The notes under the pieces were generated by a model, which saw nothing but the letters and a program-made list of their open reading frames with translations, had not been told where the DNA came from and ran no database searches. Of a stretch of 64,000 bases of DNA, positions 25,195 through 35,092 are shown piece after piece (positions within the stretch are counted from its first letter, which is position 1; every line of letters starts with the position of its first letter). The stretch covers positions 62,001 through 126,000 of the forward strand of contig NZ_FZNO01000001.1 in NCBI RefSeq assembly GCF_900188025.1, in the 5' to 3' direction. The stretch is from Blastococcus mobilis (GTDB lineage Bacteria > Actinomycetota > Actinomycetes > Mycobacteriales > Geodermatophilaceae). A program made the translations under genes and the position numbers.

Positions 25195-26619
25195 TCACAA
25201 GGCGCGGAGGATGTCCTCGACCCGCTCGCGCGCGTCACCGAAGAGCATCCGGCTGTTCTCGCGGAAGAACAGCGGGTTCTGGACCCCCGCGTACCCCGTG
25301 CTCATCGACCGCTTGAACACGACGACGTTGGCGGCCTCCCAGACTCGCAGCACCGGCATGCCGGCGATCGGGCTGCTGGGATCCTCCGTCGCGGCCGGGT
25401 TGACGGTGTCGTTGGCGCCGATGACCAGTACGACGTCGGTGTCGGCCAGGTCGTCGTTGATCTCGTCCATCTCCAGCACGATGTCGTAGGGCACCTTGGC
25501 CTCGGCCAGCAGCACGTTCATGTGCCCGGGCAGGCGTCCGGCGACCGGGTGGATGCCGAACCGGACGTCGACGCCCTTCTCGCGCAGATGCCGGGTGAGT
25601 TCCGCGACGGCGCTCTGTGCCTGGGCCACCGCCATGCCGTAACCGGGCGTGATCACGACGGTTCGCGCCGCGCGCAGCAGGTCGGCGGTGTCCTCCGCGC
25701 TGATCTCGGTGTGCTCCCCGTAGTCGCGGTCGTCGGAGATGCTGCCCTCGTTGCCGAAGCCGCCCGCGATCACCGAGATGAACGACCGGTTCATCGCCTT
25801 GCACATGATGTAGGACAGGTAGGCACCGGAGGAGCCCACCAGGGCGCCGGTGACGATCAGCAGGTCGTTGCCCAGCAGGAAGCCCGACGCCGCCGCGGCC
25901 CACCCCGAGTAGCTGTTGAGCATCGAGACGACGACGGGCATGTCGCCGCCCCCGATCGAGGCGACCAGGTGCCAGCCCAGCGCGAGGGCCACCAGCGTCA
26001 CGGCCGAGAGCGCGAGCAGGTTCGGCTCGATCACGAAGACGACGGTCAGGACGGCGAAGACGACCAGTGCCCCGAGGTTGAGCAGGTTGTGCGCCGGCAG
26101 CATCAGCGGGTTGCTCTTGATGCGACCCGACAACTTGAGGAAGGCCACGATCGACCCGGTGAAGGTGACCGCGCCGATGAAGACGCCGATCACCACCTCG
26201 GCGGAGTGGATGCCCAGCAGGTTCCCGGCGACCTCCGTCTGGCCGGGGGCGCCGCTCCCCTCTGACGCCTGAGCCTCCACCGACAGGTAGCCGTTCCACC
26301 CCACGAGGACGGCGGCGAGGCCCACGAAGCTGTGCAGGATCGCGATCAGCTCGGGCATGCCGGTCATCTCGACGCGGGCGGCCCGCGAGAGGCCGATGGC
26401 GGCGCCGACGACCATGGCGACGGCCAGCAGGACGATGCCCACCGTCGAGGCGTTGCGGGCGGCCAGGCCGATGGTGGCCACGAGGGCGATGGCCATGCCG
26501 GCCATGCCGTAGGCGTTCCCGGCCTTGGCGGTCTCGTGCTTGGACAGTCCCGCGAGGCTCAGGATGAACAGCAGCGCGGCGACGATGTAGGCCGCGGACG
26601 CGGCGGTGGTGGCTGTCAT
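25195..26619 (-). CDS. pntB: NAD(P) transhydrogenase subunit beta
   Basis: This 474-residue membrane protein has about nine transmembrane helices (residues 1-270) followed by the NADP(H)-binding domain III (about 300-474). In domain III are [35 protein letters not shown] and [11 protein letters not shown], all PntB signatures. With PntA it couples proton re-entry to hydride transfer from NADH to NADP+, supplying NADPH. It begins nine bases after the pntA stop, within one operon. The ribosome site (GGAG) lies across the end of pntA. Confidence 0.95.
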   Translation of the reverse strand: MTATTAASAAYIVAALLFILSLAGLSKHETAKAGNAYGMAGMAIALVATIGLAARNASTVGIVLLAVAMVVGAAIGLSRAARVEMTGMPELIAILHSFVGLAAVLVGWNGYLSVEAQASEGSGAPGQTEVAGNLLGIHSAEVVIGVFIGAVTFTGSIVAFLKLSGRIKSNPLMLPAHNLLNLGALVVFAVLTVVFVIEPNLLALSAVTLVALALGWHLVASIGGGDMPVVVSMLNSYSGWAAAASGFLLGNDLLIVTGALVGSSGAYLSYIMCKAMNRSFISVIAGGFGNEGSISDDRDYGEHTEISAEDTADLLRAARTVVITPGYGMAVAQAQSAVAELTRHLREKGVDVRFGIHPVAGRLPGHMNVLLAEAKVPYDIVLEMDEINDDLADTDVVLVIGANDTVNPAATEDPSSPIAGMPVLRVWEAANVVVFKRSMSTGYAGVQNPLFFRENSRMLFGDARERVEDILRAL

Positions 26620-26628
26620 GGGTCGCGG

Positions 26629-28167
26629 TCAGCTCCTCGTGAACATGCCGAGCATGCGGCGGGTCACGGCGAAGCCGCCGAAGACGTTGATGCTGGCGAC
26701 GAGGACGGCGACGAAGGCCAGCGCGGTGACCACGGCGTCGTCGTGGCCGATCTGCAGCAGGGCGCCGACGACGATGATCCCGGAGATCGCGTTCGTCACC
26801 GACATCAGCGGCGTGTGCAGGGCGTGGTGCACGTGCCCGATCACGTAGAAGCCGACGACGACGGCCAGGGCGAACACCGTGAAGTGCTGGATCAGCTCGT
26901 TGGGCGAGAACGCCGTGATGAGGAACAGCACGGCGGCGCCCAGGCCCACGAGTGCCAGCCTGCGGCTCGGCGACGGTGGTTCCGGCGGTGGTGGGGGCTC
27001 GGCCGTGACGGGAGCGGCCGCGGCAGGGGCGGGAGCCGCCGAGACCTGCACCGGCGGGGGCGGCCAGGTCTTCTCCCCGGCGCGCACCACGGTGATCGCC
27101 CGCTGGACCACGTCCTCGAAGTCCAGCATCAGCTCGCCGTCCTTGCCCGGGGTGAGCAGCGTCATCAGGCTGACCAGGTTCTGGCCGTAGAGCTGCGAGG
27201 CCTGGGCCGGGAGCCGGCCGGGCAGGTCGGTGTAGCCGATGATCGAGACGCCGTTGGCGGTCACCACGATCTCGTCGGGCACCGAGCCGGCCACGTTGCC
27301 GCCCTGGGCGGCGGCCATGTCCACGATCACGCTGCCCGAGCGCATGCTGGCCACCATCTCCTCGGTGATCAGCCGCGGCGCCGGCCGCCCGGGGATCAGA
27401 GCGGTGGTGATGATGATGTCGACGTCGCGCGCCTGTTCGGCGTACATCTCCGCCGCCCGGCGGTTGAAGTCCTCGGACATCTCGCGGGCGTAGCCGTCGG
27501 TGCTGACCTGTGCCTCGGCGGCGGGCACCGCGACGTACTCGCCGCCCAGCGAGCGCACCTGCTCGGCCACCTCCGGGCGGACGTCGGTGGCGCGCACGAT
27601 CGCGCCCAGGCTGCTCGCCGCGCCGATCGCGGCCAGTCCGGCCACGCCGGCGCCGACGACGAGCACCTTGGCAGGGGGCACCTTGCCCGCCGCGGTCACC
27701 TGCCCGGTGAAGAACCGGCCGAAGGTGTGCGCGGCCTCGATGACCGCCCGGTAGCCGGCGATGTTGGCCATGGAGCTCAGCACGTCCAGCGACTGCGCGC
27801 GGGAGATCCGGGGGACGGCGTCCATGGCGAGCACGGTGATCGGCCGGGCGGCCAGCGCGTCGACCAGGTCGGGGTTCAGCGCGGGGCTGAGCAGGCTGAT
27901 CAGGGTCGCGCCGTCCCGCAGGCGTGGGATCTCCCCGGTGCTCGGGGCGTTGACCCGCAGGACCACGTCGGCCTGCCACGCGTCGTCCGCCGTCCCGACG
28001 GTGGCACCGGCCTCGGCATAGGCCTCGTCGGGGAAGCTCGCCGCGGCCCCCGCACCGCTCTCGATCACCACGTCGTAGCCCAGGGCCAGCAGCTTGCCGA
28101 CCGTGGTCGGGGTGGCGGCCACCCGTGTCTCGCGGGCGCGGGTCTCCCGCGGAACTCCGATTCGCAT
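26629..28167 (-). CDS. pntA: NAD(P) transhydrogenase subunit alpha (single-chain PntA)
   Basis: This 512-residue protein is the long PntA form: NAD(H)-binding domain I (about residues 1-370; [57 protein letters not shown]), a Pro-rich linker (about 385-410) and four C-terminal helices of membrane domain II. Many actinobacteria split this gene into pntAA and pntAB; here it is fused. ATG 28167 has GGAG seven bases upstream. It makes the proton-translocating transhydrogenase with PntB. Confidence 0.95.
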   Translation of the reverse strand: MRIGVPRETRARETRVAATPTTVGKLLALGYDVVIESGAGAAASFPDEAYAEAGATVGTADDAWQADVVLRVNAPSTGEIPRLRDGATLISLLSPALNPDLVDALAARPITVLAMDAVPRISRAQSLDVLSSMANIAGYRAVIEAAHTFGRFFTGQVTAAGKVPPAKVLVVGAGVAGLAAIGAASSLGAIVRATDVRPEVAEQVRSLGGEYVAVPAAEAQVSTDGYAREMSEDFNRRAAEMYAEQARDVDIIITTALIPGRPAPRLITEEMVASMRSGSVIVDMAAAQGGNVAGSVPDEIVVTANGVSIIGYTDLPGRLPAQASQLYGQNLVSLMTLLTPGKDGELMLDFEDVVQRAITVVRAGEKTWPPPPVQVSAAPAPAAAAPVTAEPPPPPEPPSPSRRLALVGLGAAVLFLITAFSPNELIQHFTVFALAVVVGFYVIGHVHHALHTPLMSVTNAISGIIVVGALLQIGHDDAVVTALAFVAVLVASINVFGGFAVTRRMLGMFTRS

Positions 28168-28559
28168 GGTGGCGCTCCATTCGTCGCCGGGGAGGCAGCG
28201 TCGCCTGCCCTCGGTGGCTGTCGTACGCGGTGCGGGTCGTGCTCGGTGCGTGTGGTGCGTCTCGCGGTGATCCCCGCGATCATGCCTGTCAACGATGAGG
28301 GCCACCGCTTGGGTCCGCCGTTGTGACCGGTGACACGGCAGCGCGGGGCCCCGCGCGGGCCTGCCGTAGTGGCCTCCCCCCTCCGAGGGACTCGAGCACG
28401 TCCGGGTGGAGGGAAGGGCCCCAACCGGCCGACATAGGCATCAGCGAGGCCGTGGTCCCGCTCGGGCCCGGTCGTCCCCGACCGTGGCCGGGGCGCGCCC
28501 GACGGTCCCGCCGACGCCGACCGTCCGGCGACGTCCATGCACCATCGGAGGGGAGGGCC
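28168..28559. other. 392-base divergent intergenic region with a strong hairpin
   Basis: This is the shared upstream region of pntAB and the GGDEF-EAL gene. It includes a perfect 16-base palindrome GCGCGGGGCCCCGCGC (28341-28356) enclosed by outer arms ACGGCAG / CTGCCGT (28335-28367). A hairpin there in the GGDEF leader could act as an attenuator or as a terminator of antisense transcription. No gene is recognised. Confidence 0.45.
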
Positions 28560-30635
28560 GTGTCGGTCTCGATGAGTACGACCGAGCATCACACGGTGCC
28601 ACCGGAGATCGTCTCCACGGTCTTCTACAGCGCGACCGTGAGTGAGAGTCTGGCCATCCTCGTCGCCGAGACCATCGGTGGCACGCAGCGGCTGACCTGG
28701 GGCAACGAGAGTGCCCTGCGGCTCCTCGGCTACGGCATCGAGGACCTGCGGGTGCTCCCGGTGGGCCGCCTCTTCCCCACCCTCGGCGGAGGGGAGCTGA
28801 AGCTGCTGCTGCGCCGGGAACGCGCCGCCCGCATGACGTTGCCCGTGCGCACGGCGAGCGGCGCCGACCTCGAGGCGGTCGTCGTCACCACGCCGTCGCC
28901 GGGTGGGCGCATGTGGACCGTCCGCCTCCTGTCGACCGCGAACGAGCAGGAGCGGGCCCTGCGCGCCACCGCGGACGCCCACGAGCGACGGTTCTCCGCG
29001 CTCACCGAGCGCTCGCCGGTCCCGACCCTGCTCTCGGAGCAGGGCATGCGCCTGGCGCACGTCAACGACGCCTTCTGCAGCCTGGTCGGCCGGCGCGCCG
29101 AGCAGCTGCTGGGCACCGGCTGGATCGACACCATCCACGAGGACGACCTCGACGGCGTCATCGAGCGGGTCGCCGCCGCACTGGAGGGCGACGAGGTGGA
29201 GATCCAGGCCCGCCTGGTCCGGGACGACGGCACCGTCCGCACGACGGTCATCCGCTTCGCCCACCTGTTCAGCCCCGGCGTGGGCGCGGGGTTCGTGGGC
29301 ACGATCGAGGACATCACCGACCGGCTCGCCTTCGAGGCCAGGCTGGCCCACCAGGCCAATCACGACCCCCTCACCGGCCTGCCCAACCGCACCCTGCTCG
29401 CGCAGTACGTCGCGGCGCGGTTCGTGTCCGGCACCAGTGGCCTGGCCTGTCTGTTCCTGGATCTGGACAACTTCAAGGTCGTCAACGACTCCCTGGGGCA
29501 CACCGCCGGCGACGAGCTGCTCGTGGAGGTGGCCGACCGGCTGCGCGCCACCGTCCGGCCGGGTGACCTGGTCGCCCGCTTCGGCGGCGACGAGTTCGTC
29601 GTCGTCTGCGAGGACGTGGACGAGGACGCCGCCGTCACGCTCGCCGGACGGGTGTCCGACGCCCTCGCGCAGCCCATGCGGCTCGGCGGGGTGGACGTCC
29701 GTCCCTACGCCAGCGTCGGCGTGACCGTGCAGACCGCCGAGCACGTCATGGCCGAGGAGCTCATCCGCGACTGCGACATCGCCATGTACCAGGCGAAGGC
29801 CGGCGGCAAGGGGCGGGTCACCGTCCTCGATCAGCAGGCCCGCGCCGAGGCGCGCGAGAAGCTGCGCCTGGTCGCCGAGCTGCGCGACGCGATCGAGGGC
29901 TGCGAGATCAGCCTGTACTACCAACCCATCTTCGGCACCCAGGACGGTGCGCCGGTGGCCGTGGAGTCCCTGGCGCGCTGGAACCATCGCGAGCGGGGTG
30001 CCATCAGCCCCGCCACGTTCGTGCCGCTGGCCGAGGAGAGCGGTCTGATCACCGGCCTCGGTCTGCTGGTCCTCGAGGAGACCTGCCGGCAGATCGCGGA
30101 CTGGGACCACCTGCTGGGCCCGGCCGCCCCGCCGCGGGCGAACGTCAACGTCTCGGCGCTGCAGCTGGACGACAACCTGCCCGCGCAGGTGGCCGCCGCC
30201 CTCGAACGCCACGGCCTCGACCCCAGCCGGATCTCGGTCGAGATCACTGAGTCCGCCCTCATGAAGGATCCCGACTCGGCGCGGGCGGTGCTGCAGCAGC
30301 TGCGCGACCTCGGGGTGGAGCTGGCCATCGACGACTTCGGGACCGGCTACTCCTCGCTGGCCTACCTCCGGCACCTGCCGGTCGACTGCCTCAAGGTGGA
30401 CCGTTCCTTCGTGGCCGAGCTCGCCGACGGGCACGCCGAGATCGCATCGGCCGTCATCGCCCTGGCCGGCAACCTCGGCCTCCGCACCGTCGCCGAGGGG
30501 GTGGAGACCGTCGAGCAGGCCGAGGAGCTCGCCCGGCTGGGCGCCACCTACCTGCAGGGGTTCAGCCTCGCCCCGCCCATGACGGGCGGGCGCACCGCGG
30601 CGTGGTTCGCCGCCCGCTCAGGGGAGGAGCGGTGA
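28560..30635 (+). CDS. PAS-GGDEF-EAL cyclic-di-GMP signalling protein
   Basis: This 691-residue soluble protein has a weak PAS-like region (about 20-115), a PAS domain (about 135-255), a GGDEF domain with intact RFGGDEF (about 340) and an EAL domain whose signature reads ESL (about 468) with the downstream DDFGTGYSSL intact. Both cyclase and phosphodiesterase activities are therefore possible. ESL is a tolerated variant in active enzymes, so I do not call it degenerate. GTG 28560 follows GGGAGG. The HDOD gene overlaps its stop by four bases (GTGA), so the two are co-expressed. Confidence 0.92.
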   Translation: MSVSMSTTEHHTVPPEIVSTVFYSATVSESLAILVAETIGGTQRLTWGNESALRLLGYGIEDLRVLPVGRLFPTLGGGELKLLLRRERAARMTLPVRTASGADLEAVVVTTPSPGGRMWTVRLLSTANEQERALRATADAHERRFSALTERSPVPTLLSEQGMRLAHVNDAFCSLVGRRAEQLLGTGWIDTIHEDDLDGVIERVAAALEGDEVEIQARLVRDDGTVRTTVIRFAHLFSPGVGAGFVGTIEDITDRLAFEARLAHQANHDPLTGLPNRTLLAQYVAARFVSGTSGLACLFLDLDNFKVVNDSLGHTAGDELLVEVADRLRATVRPGDLVARFGGDEFVVVCEDVDEDAAVTLAGRVSDALAQPMRLGGVDVRPYASVGVTVQTAEHVMAEELIRDCDIAMYQAKAGGKGRVTVLDQQARAEAREKLRLVAELRDAIEGCEISLYYQPIFGTQDGAPVAVESLARWNHRERGAISPATFVPLAEESGLITGLGLLVLEETCRQIADWDHLLGPAAPPRANVNVSALQLDDNLPAQVAAALERHGLDPSRISVEITESALMKDPDSARAVLQQLRDLGVELAIDDFGTGYSSLAYLRHLPVDCLKVDRSFVAELADGHAEIASAVIALAGNLGLRTVAEGVETVEQAEELARLGATYLQGFSLAPPMTGGRTAAWFAARSGEER

Positions 30636-31525
30636 CCGTGACGCCGTTCCCCGGCTCCGACACGCGCGTCGCTCCGGTGCCCGTCTTCGACATCGAGAAG
30701 GTTCTGGCCAGCATCGAGACGATGGCCGCCCAGCGACCGGTCGCAGCCCAGATCGTCTCGGTGGCCAACTCCGACGACACCAGCGCCAAGGCGCTGGCCC
30801 GGATCCTCGCCTCCGACGTCGCGCTGGCGAGCCGGGTGATGAAGCTGGCCAACTCCGCCTACTTCGGCATGCGCGGCCGCGTCACCTCCCTCCAGTTCGC
30901 GGTGACCGTCGTCGGCTTCACGACCGTCCGCACGATGGCCACCGTCGCGCTCACCAACCTCGACGACGAGTCGCGGCTGCCCGAGAACTTCTGGGACGTC
31001 ACCACCAGCCTCGCGCTGGCGGCCTCCAGCCTGGCGCCCCGATTCGGCGAACGGCCCCAGGAGTCGCTGTGCCTGGGCCTGCTCGCCCAGATGGGGGCGG
31101 CGCTGCTGCACCACAACGACCCCGTGGGCTATGGCGAGATCCTCGCCTCGGAGCCGACCTACCGGGGCCGGCGCTCCGCGGAGACCCGTCGCTACGGCAT
31201 CAACGGCCTGCGGCTGACGTCGGTCGCGCTGGAGCAGTGGGGCTTCCCGGTGTCGCTGACCACGCCGCTCAAGGAGATCGACGACGACCGGTCGATGGAC
31301 GGCGCGCTGCTGCGGGCGGCTTTCGAGGTGGCCGCGCGCCTGACCGTCGAGGACTACGAGGACGAGCCGATCGTGCGCCTCACCTGCGGCCGGCTCCGCG
31401 AGGACGACGTGGTGCCGGTCCTGGACCAGGTCCGCGCCGACGCCGCCGAGCTGCGGCGGGCGATGCTGGGCGAGACGGCCGCGTCCGACGACCCGAGCGG
31501 GAACCCGGAGGAGTGGACCCCGTGA
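30632..31525 (+). CDS. HDOD domain signalling protein
   Basis: This 297-residue protein has an HDOD (HD-related output) domain over about residues 20-225, with SVANSDDTSAKALARILASD and VMKLANSAYFGMRG in the usual places. HDOD proteins lack catalytic HD metal residues and serve as output or scaffold modules in signalling. It is translationally coupled to the upstream GGDEF-EAL gene by a GTGA overlap, which suggests it relays or senses the c-di-GMP enzyme's activity. Its stop codon lies inside a 15-base tandem repeat (31522-31551). Confidence 0.88.
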   Translation: MTVTPFPGSDTRVAPVPVFDIEKVLASIETMAAQRPVAAQIVSVANSDDTSAKALARILASDVALASRVMKLANSAYFGMRGRVTSLQFAVTVVGFTTVRTMATVALTNLDDESRLPENFWDVTTSLALAASSLAPRFGERPQESLCLGLLAQMGAALLHHNDPVGYGEILASEPTYRGRRSAETRRYGINGLRLTSVALEQWGFPVSLTTPLKEIDDDRSMDGALLRAAFEVAARLTVEDYEDEPIVRLTCGRLREDDVVPVLDQVRADAAELRRAMLGETAASDDPSGNPEEWTP

Positions 31526-31551
31526 AAGAGGACCCCGTGAAAGAGGACCCC
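31522..31551 (+). repeat. Tandem 15-bp repeat over the HDOD stop codon
   Basis: GTGAAAGAGGACCCC is present twice without spacer. The first copy contains the HDOD TGA stop. The preceding GTGGACCCC may be a decayed third unit. It merges into repeat copy B at its right end. Confidence 0.7.
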
Positions 31552-31620
31552 CTCCCGACCCTTCGCGAGCTCAGGGCGGGACCCGGGACGGGGCCGGCGG
31601 TGGGCCCCGGCACGGGGGCC
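31537..31620. repeat. Dispersed intergenic hairpin repeat, copy B
   Basis: It shares AGAGGACCCCC, C-CTTCGCGAGCT and GGGCGG...GGGACGGGGCC with the elements at 9797-9882 and 50238-50303, with more divergence. It lies between the HDOD gene and the SDR gene on the same strand. Confidence 0.5.
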
Positions 31621-31648
31621 GCGCACGCCGTCCGGTAAGAGCGACCGA

Positions 31649-32425
31649 ATGACGCCATCTCGGAGCATCTTCATCAGCGGAGCCGCGCGCGGTATCGGGC
31701 GGGCCACCGCCGAGCTCTTCCTCGCCCGAGGGTGGCGGGTCGGGATGTACGACGTCGACGCGGACGTCGCGGCCGGCGCCGCTGCGGGCCGGGACGGTGC
31801 GGTGCACGGCGCCCTCGACGTCCGGGACGCCGGTCAGTGGCGCTCGGCGCTGCACTCGTTCTGCGGCGACGGCGGCCTCGACGTCCTGATCAACAACGCC
31901 GGGGTGCTCTCGTCGGGTCCGTTCACCGAGACCGGTCTCGACAGCCACCGGCGCATGGTCGACGTCAACGTGACCGGGGCGGTCCAGGGCGCCGCCGAGG
32001 GGCACCCCTTCCTGAAGCGCTCGTCGCGAGGGCTGCTGCTCAACCTGTGCTCGGCGTCCGCGCTCTACGGGCAGCCGACGCTGGCCACCCACGGGGCGAC
32101 GAAGGCGGCGGTCAAGTCGCTGACCGAGGCCCTCGACATCGAGTGGCGCCGTGACGGCATCCGCGTGCGCAGCCTGCTCCCGCTGTTCGTGTCCACCGAG
32201 ATGGTCACGCGGGACGGCGTCCGTGCCGCCGGCGTCTCCCGCCTCGGGGTGCGGCTGACCGCCGACGACGTCGCCGCGGCGGCGTGGAACGTCGTGCACG
32301 AGCGCCGTCGTCCGCTGGCTTCCCCGCACCGCCCCGTGGGCCGCCAGACCCGGCTGCTCGCCGCCGCGGCGGCCGTCACCCCCGACTGGGCCAACCGCCT
32401 GATCGTCTCCCGCATCGTCTCCTGA
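31649..32425 (+). CDS. SDR family protein with catalytic Tyr replaced by His
   Basis: This 258-residue SDR has an intact cofactor motif (SGAARGIGR, residues 10-18), NNAG (about 86) and the Ser region LCSASALYGQP. The Y-x3-K active site instead reads THGATKAAV: the position normally holding Tyr is His, from a CAC codon that differs from TAC by one base. The rest of the fold, including ALDIEWRRDGIRVRSLLP, is well conserved. It may be catalytically impaired, altered, or a non-enzymatic member. It converges on the acyl-CoA dehydrogenase operon. ATG 31649 has only a weak upstream site. Confidence 0.85.
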   Translation: MTPSRSIFISGAARGIGRATAELFLARGWRVGMYDVDADVAAGAAAGRDGAVHGALDVRDAGQWRSALHSFCGDGGLDVLINNAGVLSSGPFTETGLDSHRRMVDVNVTGAVQGAAEGHPFLKRSSRGLLLNLCSASALYGQPTLATHGATKAAVKSLTEALDIEWRRDGIRVRSLLPLFVSTEMVTRDGVRAAGVSRLGVRLTADDVAAAAWNVVHERRRPLASPHRPVGRQTRLLAAAAAVTPDWANRLIVSRIVS

Positions 32426-32430
32426 CCGGA

Positions 32431-32495
32431 CTTCCGTACCGAAAGTTCCCGGCCCCCTCGGAACTCTCGGTACCGAAAGTCCCGAGGGGGCCGGG
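32431..32495. terminator. Compound hairpin between convergent SDR and acyl-CoA dehydrogenase genes
   Basis: A perfect 14-bp stem (CCCGGCCCCCTCGG at 32448-32461 with CCGAGGGGGCCGGG at 32482-32495) encloses a 20-base loop. That loop itself holds a 7-of-8 inverted repeat around GGTACC. The word TACCGAAAGT occurs twice, once before the stem and once in the loop. It is probably a bidirectional terminator. Confidence 0.6.
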
Positions 32496-32512
32496 GGAGT
32501 GCGCGGTGCCGA

Positions 32513-33658
32513 TCAGGCGTACGGGGCGCCCAGCGGGTCGACCGTCTCGTAGCTCGCCACGTTCGCGGCGAGCCGGTCGGCGGCCCAGTCGCCGTCGCCG
32601 AGCAGGTGGTCGATCGCGGTGAGCCGGCTCGTGTAGTGCCCGACGGAGTACTCCGCGGTCACCCCGATGCCGCCGTGCAGCTGGATGGCCTCCTTGCCGA
32701 TGTGCCGGCCGGCGCGGCTGACCTGCAGCCGGGCACGGTCGGCGGCCTGGACGACGTCCCCGCCGGCCTCCTGCACCATCGACGCCCACAGCGCGGTGCT
32801 GCGGGCCAGTTCCAGGGACACGTACATGTCCGCCGCCCGGAAGGTGAGCGCCTGGAACTTGTTGAGGGTGACGCCGAACTGCTTGCGCGTCTTCAGGTAC
32901 GCCGCGGTGGTCCGCAGTGCGGTGTCCATGGCACCGATCGCCTCGTGGCCGTAGGCGATGCGGGCCTCGGCCAGCGCGCGCTCGATGGCGGCGGTCTGGT
33001 CACCGCCCGCACCGAGGGTGACGGCGGGGGTGCCCTCGAAGCGGACGTTGGCCGCTCGCGTGCCGTCGTGCGTGCGGTATCCGGTGCGGTTCAGCCCGGA
33101 GGCGTCCCCCTGCACCAGGAACAGGCCGGTTCCGCCGTCGACGACCGCGGAGACGACGAGCACGTCGGCGCGGGCGCCGCTGGGCACCGGCTCCTTGACG
33201 CCGGTCAGCGTCCAGCCGTCGCCGCTCCGCGTGGCGGTGACGCCCTCCGCCGTCGGCGTCCAGCGGGTGCCGGGCTCGGCGTGCGCGAAGACGGCGATCG
33301 TCGTCCCCTCGGCGATGCCCCCGAGGATCTCGCCCTTCTGCTCCGCGGTGCCGACGGCGGCGACGAGGCCACCGGCCAGCACGACCGTCTCGATGAACGG
33401 CTCGGGCGCGAGCACCCGCCCGATCTCCTCGGCGACGATCGCCACCTCGACCGGGCCCGCGCCCATGCCGCCGTCCTCCTCGGTGAAGGGCAGACCCAGC
33501 AGGCCCATCTCGGCCAGCCGCGACCAGGTCTTCTCGTCGAAGCCGGGGTCGGCGGCCACCACCGAGCGGCGCTGCTCGCTGTCGGAGTAGGACCGGGCCA
33601 GCAGGCCACGGACCGCTTCCCGGAGGTCGTTCTGCTCGCTGTCGTAGTCGAAGTTCAC
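32513..33658 (-). CDS. Acyl-CoA dehydrogenase, small/second subunit (PimD/FadE-like)
   Basis: This 381-residue acyl-CoA dehydrogenase fold protein has KTRKQFGVTLNKFQALTFRAAD (about 255-276) and the C-terminal FAD and substrate segment IQLHGGIGVTAEYSVGHY. The central FAD-contact segment is less typical than in the partner, as in heterotetrameric dehydrogenases where only one subunit keeps full catalytic residues. It starts with GTG seven bases after the stop of the larger subunit gene. The pair resembles PimC/PimD and the sterol-degrading FadE pairs. The substrate is an unknown acyl-CoA. Confidence 0.88.
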   Translation of the reverse strand: MNFDYDSEQNDLREAVRGLLARSYSDSEQRRSVVAADPGFDEKTWSRLAEMGLLGLPFTEEDGGMGAGPVEVAIVAEEIGRVLAPEPFIETVVLAGGLVAAVGTAEQKGEILGGIAEGTTIAVFAHAEPGTRWTPTAEGVTATRSGDGWTLTGVKEPVPSGARADVLVVSAVVDGGTGLFLVQGDASGLNRTGYRTHDGTRAANVRFEGTPAVTLGAGGDQTAAIERALAEARIAYGHEAIGAMDTALRTTAAYLKTRKQFGVTLNKFQALTFRAADMYVSLELARSTALWASMVQEAGGDVVQAADRARLQVSRAGRHIGKEAIQLHGGIGVTAEYSVGHYTSRLTAIDHLLGDGDWAADRLAANVASYETVDPLGAPYA

Positions 33659-33665
33659 GGTTGTC

Positions 33666-34841
<1,176 letters not shown>

Positions 34842-34918
34842 CGGTCCTCATTCCTGACGGCAGCACTCGTCGTCGTGCGCGCCGTCTCGACGTGTACGTC
34901 GGACGATCCCACATCTGG

Positions 34919-34930
34919 TACCGGCCGGTA
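34919..34930. promoter_or_regulatory. Palindromic candidate operator TACCGGCCGGTA
   Basis: This perfect 12-base palindrome, extended to GKTACCGGCCGGTAMC, lies in the divergent promoter region of the acyl-CoA dehydrogenase operon and the patatin-like gene. Palindromes of this type are bound by TetR-family acyl-CoA regulators in actinobacteria; no such gene is adjacent. Confidence 0.45.
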
Positions 34931-35092
34931 ACTCCGGGCGCGAGCGGCGTGGCGGCGTCTTCCGGCGTCCGTACGGACGACGCGCCGAGCGGGGGGCGGT
35001 GAGGCCGCGCGCGAGGGGATGGACGGCCGTCCCCGAGGCGCCCTAGCGTTCCTCCGCTGCAGGCAGCGGCAGGAGGCGCTCCGGGGGTGCCC

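Noticed and set aside
29950-30000. Degenerate EAL domain because the motif reads ESL
   Set aside because: ESL is a known tolerated variant, and the DDFGTGYSSL metal-binding segment is intact, so phosphodiesterase activity cannot be excluded.
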